NCBI RefSeq assembly: GCF_900102035.1
Contig: NZ_LT629689.1
Coordinates: 5,455,001 to 5,519,000, forward strand
DNA: 64,000 nucleotides
Direction of reading: 5' to 3'
From: Pseudomonas extremaustralis
GTDB taxonomy: Bacteria; Pseudomonadota; Gammaproteobacteria; Pseudomonadales; Pseudomonadaceae
The notes beneath the pieces are model-generated. The model had not been told where the DNA came from. It was given only the letters and a program-made list of their open reading frames with translations, and made no database searches. Each line of letters opens with the position of its first letter. Position 1 is the first letter of the stretch. This document shows positions 7,846 through 16,486 of the stretch, one piece after another. Position numbers and translations under genes: made by a program.

Positions 7846-8901
7846 ATGAGCGCCAGCACCACCGCCACCCTGCGTCACGATTGGTCCTTAGCCGAAGTCA
7901 AAGCGTTGTTCGTGCAACCGTTCAACGACCTGCTGTTCCAGGCGCAGACCGTGCACCGCGCGCATTTCGACGCCAACCGTGTGCAAGTGTCGACCCTGCT
8001 GTCGATCAAGACCGGCGCCTGTCCAGAAGATTGCAAATATTGTCCGCAGTCGGGCCACTACAACACCGGCCTGGAAAAAGAAAAGCTGATGGAAGTGCAG
8101 AAGGTCCTCGAAGAGGCTGCCCGCGCCAAGGCCATCGGCTCGACCCGCTTCTGCATGGGCGCCGCGTGGAAGCATCCGTCGGCCAAAGACATGCCCTACG
8201 TGCTGCAGATGGTCAAAGGCGTGAAGGCCATGGGCCTGGAAACCTGCATGACCCTGGGCCGTCTCGACCAGGACCAGACCCAAGCGCTGGCCCAGGCGGG
8301 CCTGGATTACTACAACCACAACCTCGACACCTCGCCGGAGTTCTACGGCTCGATCATCACCACCCGCACTTACGCCGAACGCCTGCAAACCCTGGCCTAT
8401 GTGCGCGATTCAGGGATGAAGATCTGCTCCGGCGGCATCCTCGGCATGGGCGAGTCCCTGGACGATCGCGCGAACCTGCTGATCCAACTGGCCAACCTGC
8501 CGGAGCATCCAGAGTCGGTGCCGATCAACATGCTGGTGAAAGTCGCTGGTACACCGCTGGAAAACGCCGAGGAAATCGACCCGTTCGACTTTATCCGCAT
8601 GCTGGCGGTGGCGCGCATCCTGATGCCGCAGTCCCATGTGCGCCTGTCGGCCGGGCGTGAGGCGATGAACGAGCAGATGCAGGCCCTGGCCTTCTTCGCC
8701 GGTGCCAACTCGATCTTCTACGGCGACAAACTGCTGACCACCGCCAACCCCCAGGCTGACAAAGACATGCAACTGTTCGCGCGCTTGGGCATTCTGCCGG
8801 AAGCCCGTGAAGAGCACGCCGACGAAGTGCACCAGGCTGCGATCGAGCAAGCGTTGGTGGAGCAGAAGAGCAGCGAGCAGTTCTATAACGCTGCCGTTTG
8901 A
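7846..8901 (+). CDS. bioB: biotin synthase
   Basis: BioB is a radical-SAM enzyme that inserts sulfur into dethiobiotin, the last step of biotin synthesis. The 351-residue protein carries CxxxCxxC at C59, C63 and C66 ([10 protein letters not shown]), which holds the radical 4Fe-4S cluster; further conserved Cys and Arg residues of the 2Fe-2S sulfur donor follow ([21 protein letters not shown]). The ATG at 7846 follows CCAAGGAATCGCCC, a good ribosome site. It is the first gene of bioBFHCD under a BirA-type operator, but a 143-base gap with a REP separates it from bioF. Confidence 0.97.
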   Translation: MSASTTATLRHDWSLAEVKALFVQPFNDLLFQAQTVHRAHFDANRVQVSTLLSIKTGACPEDCKYCPQSGHYNTGLEKEKLMEVQKVLEEAARAKAIGSTRFCMGAAWKHPSAKDMPYVLQMVKGVKAMGLETCMTLGRLDQDQTQALAQAGLDYYNHNLDTSPEFYGSIITTRTYAERLQTLAYVRDSGMKICSGGILGMGESLDDRANLLIQLANLPEHPESVPINMLVKVAGTPLENAEEIDPFDFIRMLAVARILMPQSHVRLSAGREAMNEQMQALAFFAGANSIFYGDKLLTTANPQADKDMQLFARLGILPEAREEHADEVHQAAIEQALVEQKSSEQFYNAAV

Positions 8902-8915
8902 TTGAAGTGCGATTC

Positions 8916-9009
8916 AAATGTGGGAGGGGGCTTGCTCCCGATAGCGGTGGGTCAGTTCGTTCATTTCCTACTGATACACCGGCATCGGGAGCAAGCCCCT
9001 CCCACATTT
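8916..9009. repeat. REP pair between bioB and bioF
   Basis: AAATGTGGGAGGGG at the left and CCCCTCCCACATTT at the right are perfect inverted arms, each continuing into GCTTGCTCCCGAT-type sequence, around an unrelated centre. It lies inside the bio operon and could fold in the transcript, damping or stabilising the mRNA between bioB and the downstream genes. Confidence 0.85.
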
Positions 9010-9044
9010 TCTGACCGAGTTGAACCTGCCAATCCGAGGCCTGC

Positions 9045-10214
9045 ATGTCTTTCGATCTCGCCGCGCGCCTCGCTGCCCGCCGTGCCGAACACCTTTACCG
9101 CCAGCGCCCCTTGCTGGACAGCCCCCAAGGCCCGCAAGTGGTGGTGGACGGCCAGCCGTTGCTGGCGTTCTGCAATAACGACTACCTGGGCCTGGCCAAT
9201 CACCCGCAGGTGATCGAAGCCTGGCGCGCCGGTGCGTCCCGTTGGGGCGTGGGCGGTGGCGCTTCGCACCTGGTGGTCGGTCATGCCACGCCGCACCACG
9301 AACTGGAAGAAGCCCTGGCCGACCTCACCGGTCGCCCACGTGCCTTGCTGTTTACCACCGGTTACATGGCCAACCTCGGCGCGGTCACGGCGCTGGTGGG
9401 GCAGGGCGATACCGTGCTGGAGGACCGTCTCAACCACGCGTCTCTGCTGGACGCCGGCCTGTTGTCCGGGGCGCGCTTCAATCGCTATCTGCACAACGAC
9501 GCTGTCAGCCTGGCCAAGCGCCTGGAAAAAGCCACCGGCAATACCTTGGTGGTCACCGACGGCGTGTTCAGCATGGACGGCGACCTCGCCGACTTGCCGG
9601 CGCTGGCCCGCGAAGCACGTGCCAAGGGCGCCTGGTTGATGGTGGATGACGCCCATGGCTTCGGCCCGCTGGGTGCCAACGGCGCGGGGATCGTCGAGCA
9701 TTTCGGCTTGAGTCAGGACGACGTGCCGGTGCTGGTCGGTACCCTGGGCAAAGCCTTCGGCACCGCCGGGGCTTTTGTGGCCGGCAGCGAAGAGTTGATC
9801 GAAAGCCTGATCCAGTTCGCCCGGCCGTACATCTACACCACCAGCCAACCCCCGGCGCTGGCCTGCGCCACTTTGAAAAGCCTGGAGCTGCTGCGCACCG
9901 AGCATTGGCGGCGCGAGCATCTGAACGGCCTGATCCGCCAGTTCCGCCGGGGCGCCGAGCAGCTCGGCCTGGACTTGATGGACAGCTTTACGCCGATCCA
10001 GCCGATCATGGTCGGCGACAGCGCCAAGGCGATACGCCTGTCGCAGCGGCTGCGCGAGCGCGGAGTGATGGTCACGGCGATCCGTCCGCCCACTGTGCCG
10101 GCTGGCAGTGCGCGTTTGCGTGTGACATTGACCGCGGCCCACAGCGAGGCGCAGGTGCAGCTATTGTTGAACGCACTGGAAGCGTGTTTCCGCCTGGAGC
10201 CCGAACATGCGTGA
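9045..10214 (+). CDS. bioF: 8-amino-7-oxononanoate synthase
   Basis: BioF joins pimeloyl-ACP (or -CoA) and L-alanine with loss of CO2 to make 8-amino-7-oxononanoate, using pyridoxal phosphate. The 389-residue protein is an alpha-oxoamine synthase with the glycine-rich [16 protein letters not shown] near 65-80, VDDAHGFG near 200-207 and the PLP lysine K236 in GTLGKAFG. Its length is that of the family. The stop overlaps bioH by 8 bases, pointing to translational coupling. Confidence 0.97.
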   Translation: MSFDLAARLAARRAEHLYRQRPLLDSPQGPQVVVDGQPLLAFCNNDYLGLANHPQVIEAWRAGASRWGVGGGASHLVVGHATPHHELEEALADLTGRPRALLFTTGYMANLGAVTALVGQGDTVLEDRLNHASLLDAGLLSGARFNRYLHNDAVSLAKRLEKATGNTLVVTDGVFSMDGDLADLPALAREARAKGAWLMVDDAHGFGPLGANGAGIVEHFGLSQDDVPVLVGTLGKAFGTAGAFVAGSEELIESLIQFARPYIYTTSQPPALACATLKSLELLRTEHWRREHLNGLIRQFRRGAEQLGLDLMDSFTPIQPIMVGDSAKAIRLSQRLRERGVMVTAIRPPTVPAGSARLRVTLTAAHSEAQVQLLLNALEACFRLEPEHA

Positions 10215-10938
10215 CCGACTGATCTTACTGCCCGGCTGGGGCCTCGGCGTATCGCCGCTGGAACCGTTGGCCGCGGCATTGCAGGGCCTGGACGCACACT
10301 TGCGGGTGCAGATCGAACCGTTGCCGCTGCTGGCTTCCAGCGACCTGGAGGAGTGGCTCGACGAACTCGACGCCACGCTGCCGGACAACGCCTGGCTGGG
10401 CGGCTGGTCCTTGGGCGGCATGCTCGCCTCCGAGCTGGCGGCGCGGCGCGGCGAGCGTTGCTGCGGCGTCTTCACCCTGGCCAGCAACCCGTGTTTCGTC
10501 GCCCACGAGGGCTGGCCGAACGCGATGCCCGTCGAAACCTTCGATGGGTTTCTCGCCGGCTGCCGTGTCGATTTCCAGGCCACCCTCAAGCGTTTCGGCC
10601 TGTTGTGTGCCAAGGGCGCCGAGGACCCGCGCGGGCTGTCGCGCTTGCTGGTCAGCGGTGCGCCGAATTTGCCCGTCAGCGTGTTGATAAGCGGCCTTGA
10701 ACTGCTGGCGAAACTCGACACCCGCGCCGCGTTGCAGGCGTTTCGCGGCCCGCAACTGCACCTGTTCGCCGGCCTGGATGGGCTGGTGCCCGCCGAAGCC
10801 GCCAGTGATCTGCTGGCGTTGCTGCCCGATGTGGAAATCGGCGTGATTGAACAAGCCGGCCACGCTTTTCTTCTGGAGGACCCCCATGGTGTCGCGGCGG
10901 CCATCCAGGCTTTTTTGCACGAGTGCGTCGATGACTGA
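10207..10938 (+). CDS. bioH: pimeloyl-ACP methyl ester carboxylesterase
   Basis: BioH cleaves the methyl ester of pimeloyl-ACP and so ends the disguised fatty-acid elongation begun by BioC. The 243-residue protein is an alpha/beta hydrolase with the nucleophile elbow GWSLGG (S68), the acid in FAGLDGLVP and the catalytic His in GHAFLLEDP near the C-terminus. It begins inside the end of bioF and ends inside the start of bioC (8-base overlaps at both ends). Placement of bioH within the bio operon, unlike in E. coli, is normal for Pseudomonas. Confidence 0.94.
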   Translation: MRDRLILLPGWGLGVSPLEPLAAALQGLDAHLRVQIEPLPLLASSDLEEWLDELDATLPDNAWLGGWSLGGMLASELAARRGERCCGVFTLASNPCFVAHEGWPNAMPVETFDGFLAGCRVDFQATLKRFGLLCAKGAEDPRGLSRLLVSGAPNLPVSVLISGLELLAKLDTRAALQAFRGPQLHLFAGLDGLVPAEAASDLLALLPDVEIGVIEQAGHAFLLEDPHGVAAAIQAFLHECVDD

Positions 10939-11743
10939 TTTATCCCGTCCCGCTTTGCCGGGTGTATTGCCGGACAAGCGTCAGGTGGCGGCGTCCTTTT
11001 CCCGTGCGGCCGCCAGTTACGACAGCGTGGCGCAGTTGCAACGGGACGTGGGGCATACCTTGTTGGCGCGTCTGCCGTTGGCTTTTGCACCGCGCCGCTG
11101 GCTGGATATGGGCTGCGGCACCGGTTACTTCAGCCGCGTGCTGGGCGACCGTTTGCCGGCCAGCCACGGCGTGGCACTGGATATCGCCGAAGGCATGCTC
11201 AACCACGCACGTCCCTTGGGCGGCGCCACGTATTTCATCGCCGGGGATGCCGAACGCCTGCCGTTGCAGGCTGCAAGCTGCGACCTGATCTTCTCCAGCC
11301 TGGCGGTGCAGTGGTGTGCGAATTTCGATGCCGTGCTCAGCGAGGCTTATCGTGTGCTGCGACCGGGTGGGGTGCTGGCGTTCGCGAGCCTGTGCGTGGG
11401 TACCCTGGACGAGTTACGCGAAAGCTGGCGTGCGGCGGATGGCCTGGTCCACGTCAATCGCTTTCGCACCTTCGAGGCCTATCAACAGTTGTGCGCGGCC
11501 AGTGGCTTGCGGGCGGTGAGCCTGGAGCGGCTTCCCCATGTGTTGCATTACCCGGATGTGCGCAGCCTGACCCATGAGTTGAAGGCGCTGGGCGCACACA
11601 ATCTCAACCCGGGTCGCCCCGGAGGCTTGACGGGCCGCGCGCGGATTGTTGCACTGGTCGACGCTTACGAGCAGTTCCGACAGGCCCAGGGCCTGCCGGC
11701 GACTTACCAAGTGGTGTACGCCGTACTGGAGAAACCTCGATGA
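10931..11743 (+). CDS. bioC: malonyl-ACP O-methyltransferase
   Basis: BioC methylates the free carboxyl of malonyl-ACP with S-adenosylmethionine so that the fatty-acid machinery can elongate it to pimeloyl-ACP methyl ester. The 270-residue protein has SAM motif I at 58-67 ([10 protein letters not shown]), followed by LDIAEGML and the post-motif [10 protein letters not shown] longer reading frame starts at 10847, but the ATG at 10931 gives the family N-terminus, follows the coupling pattern of the operon and overlaps the bioH stop by 8 bases. Confidence 0.95.
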   Translation: MTDLSRPALPGVLPDKRQVAASFSRAAASYDSVAQLQRDVGHTLLARLPLAFAPRRWLDMGCGTGYFSRVLGDRLPASHGVALDIAEGMLNHARPLGGATYFIAGDAERLPLQAASCDLIFSSLAVQWCANFDAVLSEAYRVLRPGGVLAFASLCVGTLDELRESWRAADGLVHVNRFRTFEAYQQLCAASGLRAVSLERLPHVLHYPDVRSLTHELKALGAHNLNPGRPGGLTGRARIVALVDAYEQFRQAQGLPATYQVVYAVLEKPR

Positions 11744-12420
11744 GCGCCGCTTATTTCATCACCGGCACCGACACCGATGTCGGCAAGACCACCATCGCTG
11801 CCGGCCTGCTGCATGCCGCCCGCCAGGCCGGCAAAAGCACCGCCGCCGGAAAACCGGTGGCCTCGGGCTGCCAGCTCACCCCCAAAGGCTTGCGCAATGC
11901 CGATGCCCTGGCGCTGCTGGCCGAATGTTCGTTATCGCTGCGCTATGACGAGGTCAACCCAGTGGCCTTCGAGCCGGCCATCGCGCCCCATTTGGCAGCG
12001 CGGGAGGCGGGCGTCGCGCTGACCGTGCAATCGCTGTTGAAACCCATGCAGCAGATCCTGGCCCGACAAGCGGATTTCACCCTGATCGAAGGCGCGGGCG
12101 GCTGGCGCGTGCCCCTGGCCGATCAGGACAACCTGTCGGACCTGGCCATGGCGCTCAAGCTGCCGGTGATCCTGGTGGTGGGCGTGCGCCTGGGCTGCAT
12201 CAGCCATGCCTTGCTCACCGCCGAAGCCATCGCCCGTGACGGCCTGCCGCTGGCCGGTTGGGTGGCCAACATCATCGACCCCAAGACTTCGCGCCTGGAA
12301 GAAAACCTCGCCACCCTCGCCGAACGTTTGCCCGCGCCGTGCCTGGGCCGGGTGCCGAAACTCAAGCACGCCCGCGCCGATGCGGTGGCGGAATATTTGC
12401 AGTTGGACCTGCTTGACTGA
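11740..12420 (+). CDS. bioD: dethiobiotin synthetase
   Basis: BioD forms the ureido ring of dethiobiotin from 7,8-diaminononanoate, CO2 and ATP. The 226-residue protein opens with the P-loop [10 protein letters not shown] (9-18) and has KPVASGC and [10 protein letters not shown], both typical of the family. It overlaps bioC by 4 bases (ATGA), so it is translated from the same transcript. BioA, which makes its substrate, is not in this window. Confidence 0.96.
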   Translation: MSAAYFITGTDTDVGKTTIAAGLLHAARQAGKSTAAGKPVASGCQLTPKGLRNADALALLAECSLSLRYDEVNPVAFEPAIAPHLAAREAGVALTVQSLLKPMQQILARQADFTLIEGAGGWRVPLADQDNLSDLAMALKLPVILVVGVRLGCISHALLTAEAIARDGLPLAGWVANIIDPKTSRLEENLATLAERLPAPCLGRVPKLKHARADAVAEYLQLDLLD

Positions 12421-12524
12421 TTTTGGCTATCGATAAGGCATTATGCCATTAGTGTTTTTGACGGGCCTTTTGCCAGGATGTCTGCTTCAATTCAACTTCA
12501 CGATTCTCTCAGCAGGTCCACGCC

Positions 12525-12806
12525 ATGGAAATTTCTGGCAGCAGCGCGTTTTATTCGGGTTTGAGCACGATTCAGGCCGGGCAGAGCCGCGTCGACCAGG
12601 CCGCCGGCAGAATTGCCAGCGCCGCCACGACCCAGCCGTCGGACGCCCAGAGCGATCTTCTGCAGGCCAATGACCGTGCGCAGCCGACCAACTCGGCCAG
12701 CAACATGGTCGAAATGGCCCAAGGCAAGTTTCAAGTGGAGTTGGGCGCCAAAGTCGCCAAGGCCTCCGATGAAATGCTCGGCACCTTGATCAACACCTTC
12801 GCCTGA
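12525..12806 (+). CDS. small conserved protein resembling flagellar rod D0 segments
   Basis: This 93-residue protein has no assigned function. Its first 33 residues (SGLSTIQAGQSRVDQAAGRIASA) look like the N-terminal D0 helix of axial flagellar proteins such as FlgB/FlgC, and its last 40 (NMVEMAQGKFQVELGAKVAKASDEML) look like their C-terminal D0 helix (NMVE-x-SR-x-Y-x-A-N-x-x-V), with only a polar linker between. No flagellar genes lie nearby; its neighbours are bioD and a fatty-acid dehydrogenase. The ATG at 12525 is preceded by AGCAGGTCCACGCC. The resemblance is by eye. Confidence 0.75.
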   Translation: MEISGSSAFYSGLSTIQAGQSRVDQAAGRIASAATTQPSDAQSDLLQANDRAQPTNSASNMVEMAQGKFQVELGAKVAKASDEMLGTLINTFA

Positions 12807-12809
12807 CCC

Positions 12810-12889
12810 TGTAGGCGCCGGCTCACCGGCAATCCCCGCAACGCGGTATGCCACGCATACCGCGATCGCTGGCCAGCCAGCGCCTGCAC
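12810..12889. repeat. REP pair, TGTAGGCGCCGGC class
   Basis: TGTAGGCGCCGGCTCACCGGC at the left faces GCGATCGCTGGCCAGCCAGCGCCTGCACA at the right, with a small perfect hairpin (GGTATGC-CAC-GCATACC, 12845-12861) between. It differs in sequence from the other two REP classes in the window. The remaining ~100 bases up to the promoter at 12989 show nothing else. Confidence 0.65.
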
Positions 12890-12988
12890 AATTCTGCTTT
12901 TCTCCTAATCTTTCTTATGGCGTCCCGCCGCAGGTTTTGTCGTGCGCGCCGTTGGGCCATGCAATGACAAACGGCACGGGGACGACGC

Positions 12989-13017
12989 TTGACATCCCCA
13001 GGTCGTAAACGTATGTT
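12989..13017 (+). promoter_or_regulatory. predicted promoter of the first acyl-CoA dehydrogenase gene
   Basis: TTGACA (12989-12994), a 17-base spacer and TATGTT (13012-13017) make a good sigma-70 promoter about 75 bases before the start codon. Transcription would begin near 13024, inside the palindrome that follows. Confidence 0.6.
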
Positions 13018-13018
13018 T

Positions 13019-13032
13019 CAAACACCTGTTTG
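13019..13032 (+). promoter_or_regulatory. PsrA-type operator
   Basis: CAAAC-ACCT-GTTTG fits the published PsrA consensus (G/C)AAAC-N2-4-GTTT(G/C) exactly. It begins one base after the -10 element and covers the predicted start point, the position expected for a repressor. PsrA is the long-chain-fatty-acid-responsive TetR regulator of Pseudomonas beta-oxidation genes; it is not encoded here. Confidence 0.75.
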
Positions 13033-13093
13033 ACCGCAACAACAAATCCCATGCGGTTGTTCATCCCAGCTCCATCAGCAGAGGTTTATCGCT

Positions 13094-14899
13094 ATGCCTG
13101 ACTACAAGGCCCCCTTGCGTGATATTCGCTTCGTTCGTGACGAACTGCTCGGCTACGAAGCGCACTATCAGAGCCTTCCGGCTTGCGCAGACGCAACCCC
13201 GGACATGGTTGACGCCATTCTCGAAGAAGGCGCCAAGTTTTGTGAGCAGGTGCTGGCGCCGCTGAACCGCGTGGGTGACCTTGAAGGTTGCACCTGGAGC
13301 GAGTCCGGTGTGAAAACCCCGACAGGCTTCAAAGAGGCCTACCAGCAATTCGTCGAAGGTGGTTGGCCAAGCCTGGCCCACGACGTCCAGCACGGTGGCC
13401 AAGGCCTGCCCGAATCCCTGGGCCTGGCCGTCAGCGAAATGGTCGGCGAAGCCAACTGGTCGTGGGGCATGTACCCCGGCCTGTCCCATGGTGCGATGAA
13501 CACCATTTCCGAGCACGGCACTCCCGAGCAACAAGACGCCTACCTGACCAAACTGGTGTCGGGCGAATGGACCGGCACCATGTGCCTGACCGAACCGCAC
13601 TGCGGCACCGACCTGGGCATGCTGCGCACCAAGGCCGAGCCTCAGGCCGACGGTTCCTACAAAGTCTCCGGCACCAAGATCTTCATCTCGGCCGGTGAAC
13701 ACGACATGGCCGACAACATCGTCCACATCGTCCTGGCCCGCCTGCCGGACGCACCGGCCGGCACCAAAGGTATCTCGCTGTTTATCGTGCCGAAATTCCT
13801 GCCTAACGCAGACGGCTCGATCGGTGCGCGCAACGCGGTCAGCTGTGGTTCCCTGGAACACAAGATGGGCATCCACGGCAACGCCACCTGCGTGATGAAC
13901 TTCGACGCGGCCACTGGTTTCCTGATCGGCCCGGCGAACAAAGGCCTGAACTGCATGTTCACCTTTATGAACACCGCTCGCCTGGGCACCGCGCTGCAAG
14001 GCCTGGCCCACGCCGAGATCGGTTTCCAGGGCGGCCTGAAATACGCCCGCGATCGCCTGCAGATGCGCTCCCTGACCGGCCCGAAAGCTCCAGACAAAGC
14101 CGCTGACCCGATCATCGTGCACCCCGACGTGCGCCGCATGCTGCTGACCATGAAAGCCTTCGCCGAAGGCAACCGTGCGATGGTGTACTTCACCGCCAAG
14201 CAAGTGGACATCGTCAAATACGGCACCGACGACGAAGCCAAGAAACAAGCCGATGGCCTGCTGGCGTTCATGACGCCGATCGCCAAGGCGTTCATGACCG
14301 AAGTCGGTTTCGAGTCCGCCAACCACGGCGTGCAGATCTACGGCGGTCATGGCTTCATCGCCGAGTGGGGCATGGAGCAGAACGTGCGCGATAGCCGCAT
14401 CTCGATGCTGTACGAAGGCACCACCGGCATCCAGGCGCTGGACCTGCTCGGTCGTAAAGTGCTGATGACCCAGGGCGAAGCGCTCAAGGGCTTCACCAAG
14501 ATCGTGCACAAGTTCTGCCAGGCCAACGAAGGCAACGAAGCCATCAAGGAATTCGTTGCACCGCTGGCTGCGCTGAATAAAGAGTGGGGCGAAGTGACCA
14601 TGAAGGTCGGCATGGCGGCGATGAAAGACCGCGAAGAAGTCGGTGCCGCTTCGGTGGATTACCTGATGTATTCCGGTTACGCCTGCCTGGCTTACTTCTG
14701 GGCCGACATGGCGCGCCTGGCCGCCGAGAAACTGGCCGCCGGCACCAGCGAAACGGCGTTCTACACCGCCAAGCTGCAAACCGCGCGCTTCTACTTCCAG
14801 CGCATCCTGCCACGTACCCGTACCCACGTGGCCACCATGCTGTCGGGCGCGAACAACCTGATGGACATGAAAGAAGAAGACTTCGGCCTGGCTTACTAA
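13094..14899 (+). CDS. acyl-CoA dehydrogenase (FadE-type), paralog 1
   Basis: This 601-residue FAD enzyme carries out the first oxidation of beta-oxidation, acyl-CoA to trans-2-enoyl-CoA. It has the N-terminal helical domain, the middle beta domain with [17 protein letters not shown] and [17 protein letters not shown], the C-terminal FAD domain with [14 protein letters not shown], and the probable catalytic base E441 in YEGTTGIQ, followed by the extra C-terminal domain of the ~600-residue class. It has its own promoter with a PsrA-type site and its own terminator. In P. aeruginosa the homologous genes lie next to bio genes too. The chain-length preference cannot be read here. Confidence 0.93.
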   Translation: MPDYKAPLRDIRFVRDELLGYEAHYQSLPACADATPDMVDAILEEGAKFCEQVLAPLNRVGDLEGCTWSESGVKTPTGFKEAYQQFVEGGWPSLAHDVQHGGQGLPESLGLAVSEMVGEANWSWGMYPGLSHGAMNTISEHGTPEQQDAYLTKLVSGEWTGTMCLTEPHCGTDLGMLRTKAEPQADGSYKVSGTKIFISAGEHDMADNIVHIVLARLPDAPAGTKGISLFIVPKFLPNADGSIGARNAVSCGSLEHKMGIHGNATCVMNFDAATGFLIGPANKGLNCMFTFMNTARLGTALQGLAHAEIGFQGGLKYARDRLQMRSLTGPKAPDKAADPIIVHPDVRRMLLTMKAFAEGNRAMVYFTAKQVDIVKYGTDDEAKKQADGLLAFMTPIAKAFMTEVGFESANHGVQIYGGHGFIAEWGMEQNVRDSRISMLYEGTTGIQALDLLGRKVLMTQGEALKGFTKIVHKFCQANEGNEAIKEFVAPLAALNKEWGEVTMKVGMAAMKDREEVGAASVDYLMYSGYACLAYFWADMARLAAEKLAAGTSETAFYTAKLQTARFYFQRILPRTRTHVATMLSGANNLMDMKEEDFGLAY

Positions 14900-14921
14900 G
14901 CCTTACCGGAAGTTCTTGAAC

Positions 14922-14955
14922 GCCGCCGCGCCCCTTGGGGAGCGGCGGCTTTTTT
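14922..14955 (+). terminator. rho-independent terminator
   Basis: GCCGCCGC-GCCCC-TT-GGGGA-GCGGCGGC followed by six T residues is a strong terminator 22 bases after the first acyl-CoA dehydrogenase stop. It closes that gene as a single-gene unit. Confidence 0.9.
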
Positions 14956-15105
14956 ATGGGCGATAAAAATCCACAGCATCGCGCTCAGGGATTGCCGCCA
15001 GCTGCCGTTAAAGTAATGGCAATGTGATACATGCCAGGCGAGTTGTGCTTAACTGTCTGAATAGAGGCACGGTGCCATCATTTTTTGCGGGTCGGAGCTT
15101 TACCC

Positions 15106-16395
15106 TTGTCACGCGTGTCCGCTTTACGTTTCAGTCATTTTCTCCCTTCGTTGCTGCTGTTGCTGGCCGGGCTCTCGGCTGCGTACGTCAAGGATCTCAA
15201 CGTCTTCTTCACGTCGCTGTTCAATGTGTTGCCGACCCTGGTGCTGTTGCTCGGCGGTTCGTACTGTGCGGTGTATCGCCGCCAGCGTGAACTGTTCCTG
15301 ATGATCACGGTGTACATCGCGTATTTCCTGCTCGATACCCAGACCGACTACTACCGCGACAATGGCCGCGTGCGTGAAGACGCCGCCGTGGTGTTTCATT
15401 TGTGCTGCCTGTTATTGCCGGTTCTGTTCAGTATTTATGCGCTTTGGCAGGAAAAGACCCACCTGTTCCGTGACTTCGTCGCCCGTGGCGCGGTATTGCT
15501 GGCGGTGGGCAGCGTGGCCCTGGCACTCGAACAAAGTTATCCCCAGGCCGTGTTGAACTGGCTGGCGGAGATTCGCTGGCCGGCGCTGCATGGCAGTTGG
15601 ATGAGCCTGATCCAGCTGTCGTACCCGATGTTCCTGATCGGTTTTCTCAGCCTCGCGGCCCAGTACTGGTACCAGCCGCGCCCGCTGCATGCGGCGCAAC
15701 TGGTGGGGTTGTTGGGGATGTTCTGGATGCTGCCGCAAACGTTCATCCTGCCGTTCACCCTGAACATCATGTGCAGCCAGGTGATGCTGATGATCGCCGC
15801 CGGCGTGGCGCACGAGGCGTATCAAATGGCGTTCCGCGATGAGCTGACCGGCCTGCCGGGGCGTCGCGCCCTCAACGAGCGCATGCAGCGGCTGGGGCGC
15901 AACTATGTGCTGGCCATGAGTGACGTCGACCACTTCAAGCGTTTCAACGATACCCACGGTCACGATGTGGGCGACCAGGTACTGCGCCTGGTCGCCAGCA
16001 AACTGTCCAAGGTCAACGGTGGCGGGCGTGCCTATCGGTATGGCGGTGAAGAGTTCGCCGTGGTGTTTGCCGGCAAGACCCTGGAGGAATGCATGCCGCA
16101 CTTGGAGGATATCCGCGAGATCATCGCGGACTACGACATCAAGCTGCGTAACCCGGACCGCCCGCAAGACGACCAACAAGGCCGCCAGCGCCGCGCGGGC
16201 AGTGGCGCGTCGAGTGTCTCGGTGACCATCAGCATCGGCGTGGCCGAGCGCCTGGCCGAGCATCGCACTCCCGAAGAAGTGCTCAAGACCGCCGACCAGG
16301 CCTTGTACGCCGCCAAGGGCGCGGGGCGTAACTGTGTGGTCGCGGCCGGGCAAACCCGGCGTGGCGCGGTGCGCATGGAGCGCGCCGCCGGTTGA
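15106..16395 (+). CDS. membrane-bound diguanylate cyclase (GGDEF)
   Basis: The protein of about 429 residues makes c-di-GMP from two GTP. Its first ~240 residues form about six to seven membrane helices with no recognised sensor family; the last ~170 are a GGDEF domain with MSDVDHFKRFNDTHGHDVGD and the intact active site YGGEEF. An RxxD inhibitory site is not present before GGEEF. No ATG fits: the TTG at 15106 lies 8 bases after GGAG, better than an upstream TTG at 15085 or the GTG at 15115. It is inserted between two acyl-CoA dehydrogenase genes and begins after a strong terminator. Confidence 0.88.
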   Translation: MSRVSALRFSHFLPSLLLLLAGLSAAYVKDLNVFFTSLFNVLPTLVLLLGGSYCAVYRRQRELFLMITVYIAYFLLDTQTDYYRDNGRVREDAAVVFHLCCLLLPVLFSIYALWQEKTHLFRDFVARGAVLLAVGSVALALEQSYPQAVLNWLAEIRWPALHGSWMSLIQLSYPMFLIGFLSLAAQYWYQPRPLHAAQLVGLLGMFWMLPQTFILPFTLNIMCSQVMLMIAAGVAHEAYQMAFRDELTGLPGRRALNERMQRLGRNYVLAMSDVDHFKRFNDTHGHDVGDQVLRLVASKLSKVNGGGRAYRYGGEEFAVVFAGKTLEECMPHLEDIREIIADYDIKLRNPDRPQDDQQGRQRRAGSGASSVSVTISIGVAERLAEHRTPEEVLKTADQALYAAKGAGRNCVVAAGQTRRGAVRMERAAG

Positions 16396-16486
16396 GTGAT
16401 GGCGATGTATTCAGCGGCCCTACAGTGATTGTCCGGGGCGCCGACCGGCAGTAGGTTGCAACCATCTGCTGCCGGAGAACACTGCC

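Noticed and set aside
13061..14827. Long minus-strand frames opposite the three acyl-CoA dehydrogenases (also 16283-18193 and 18157-20094)
   Set aside because: All three antisense frames have the same His/Gly/Val-rich look, which follows from the sense paralogs; no independent family resemblance.
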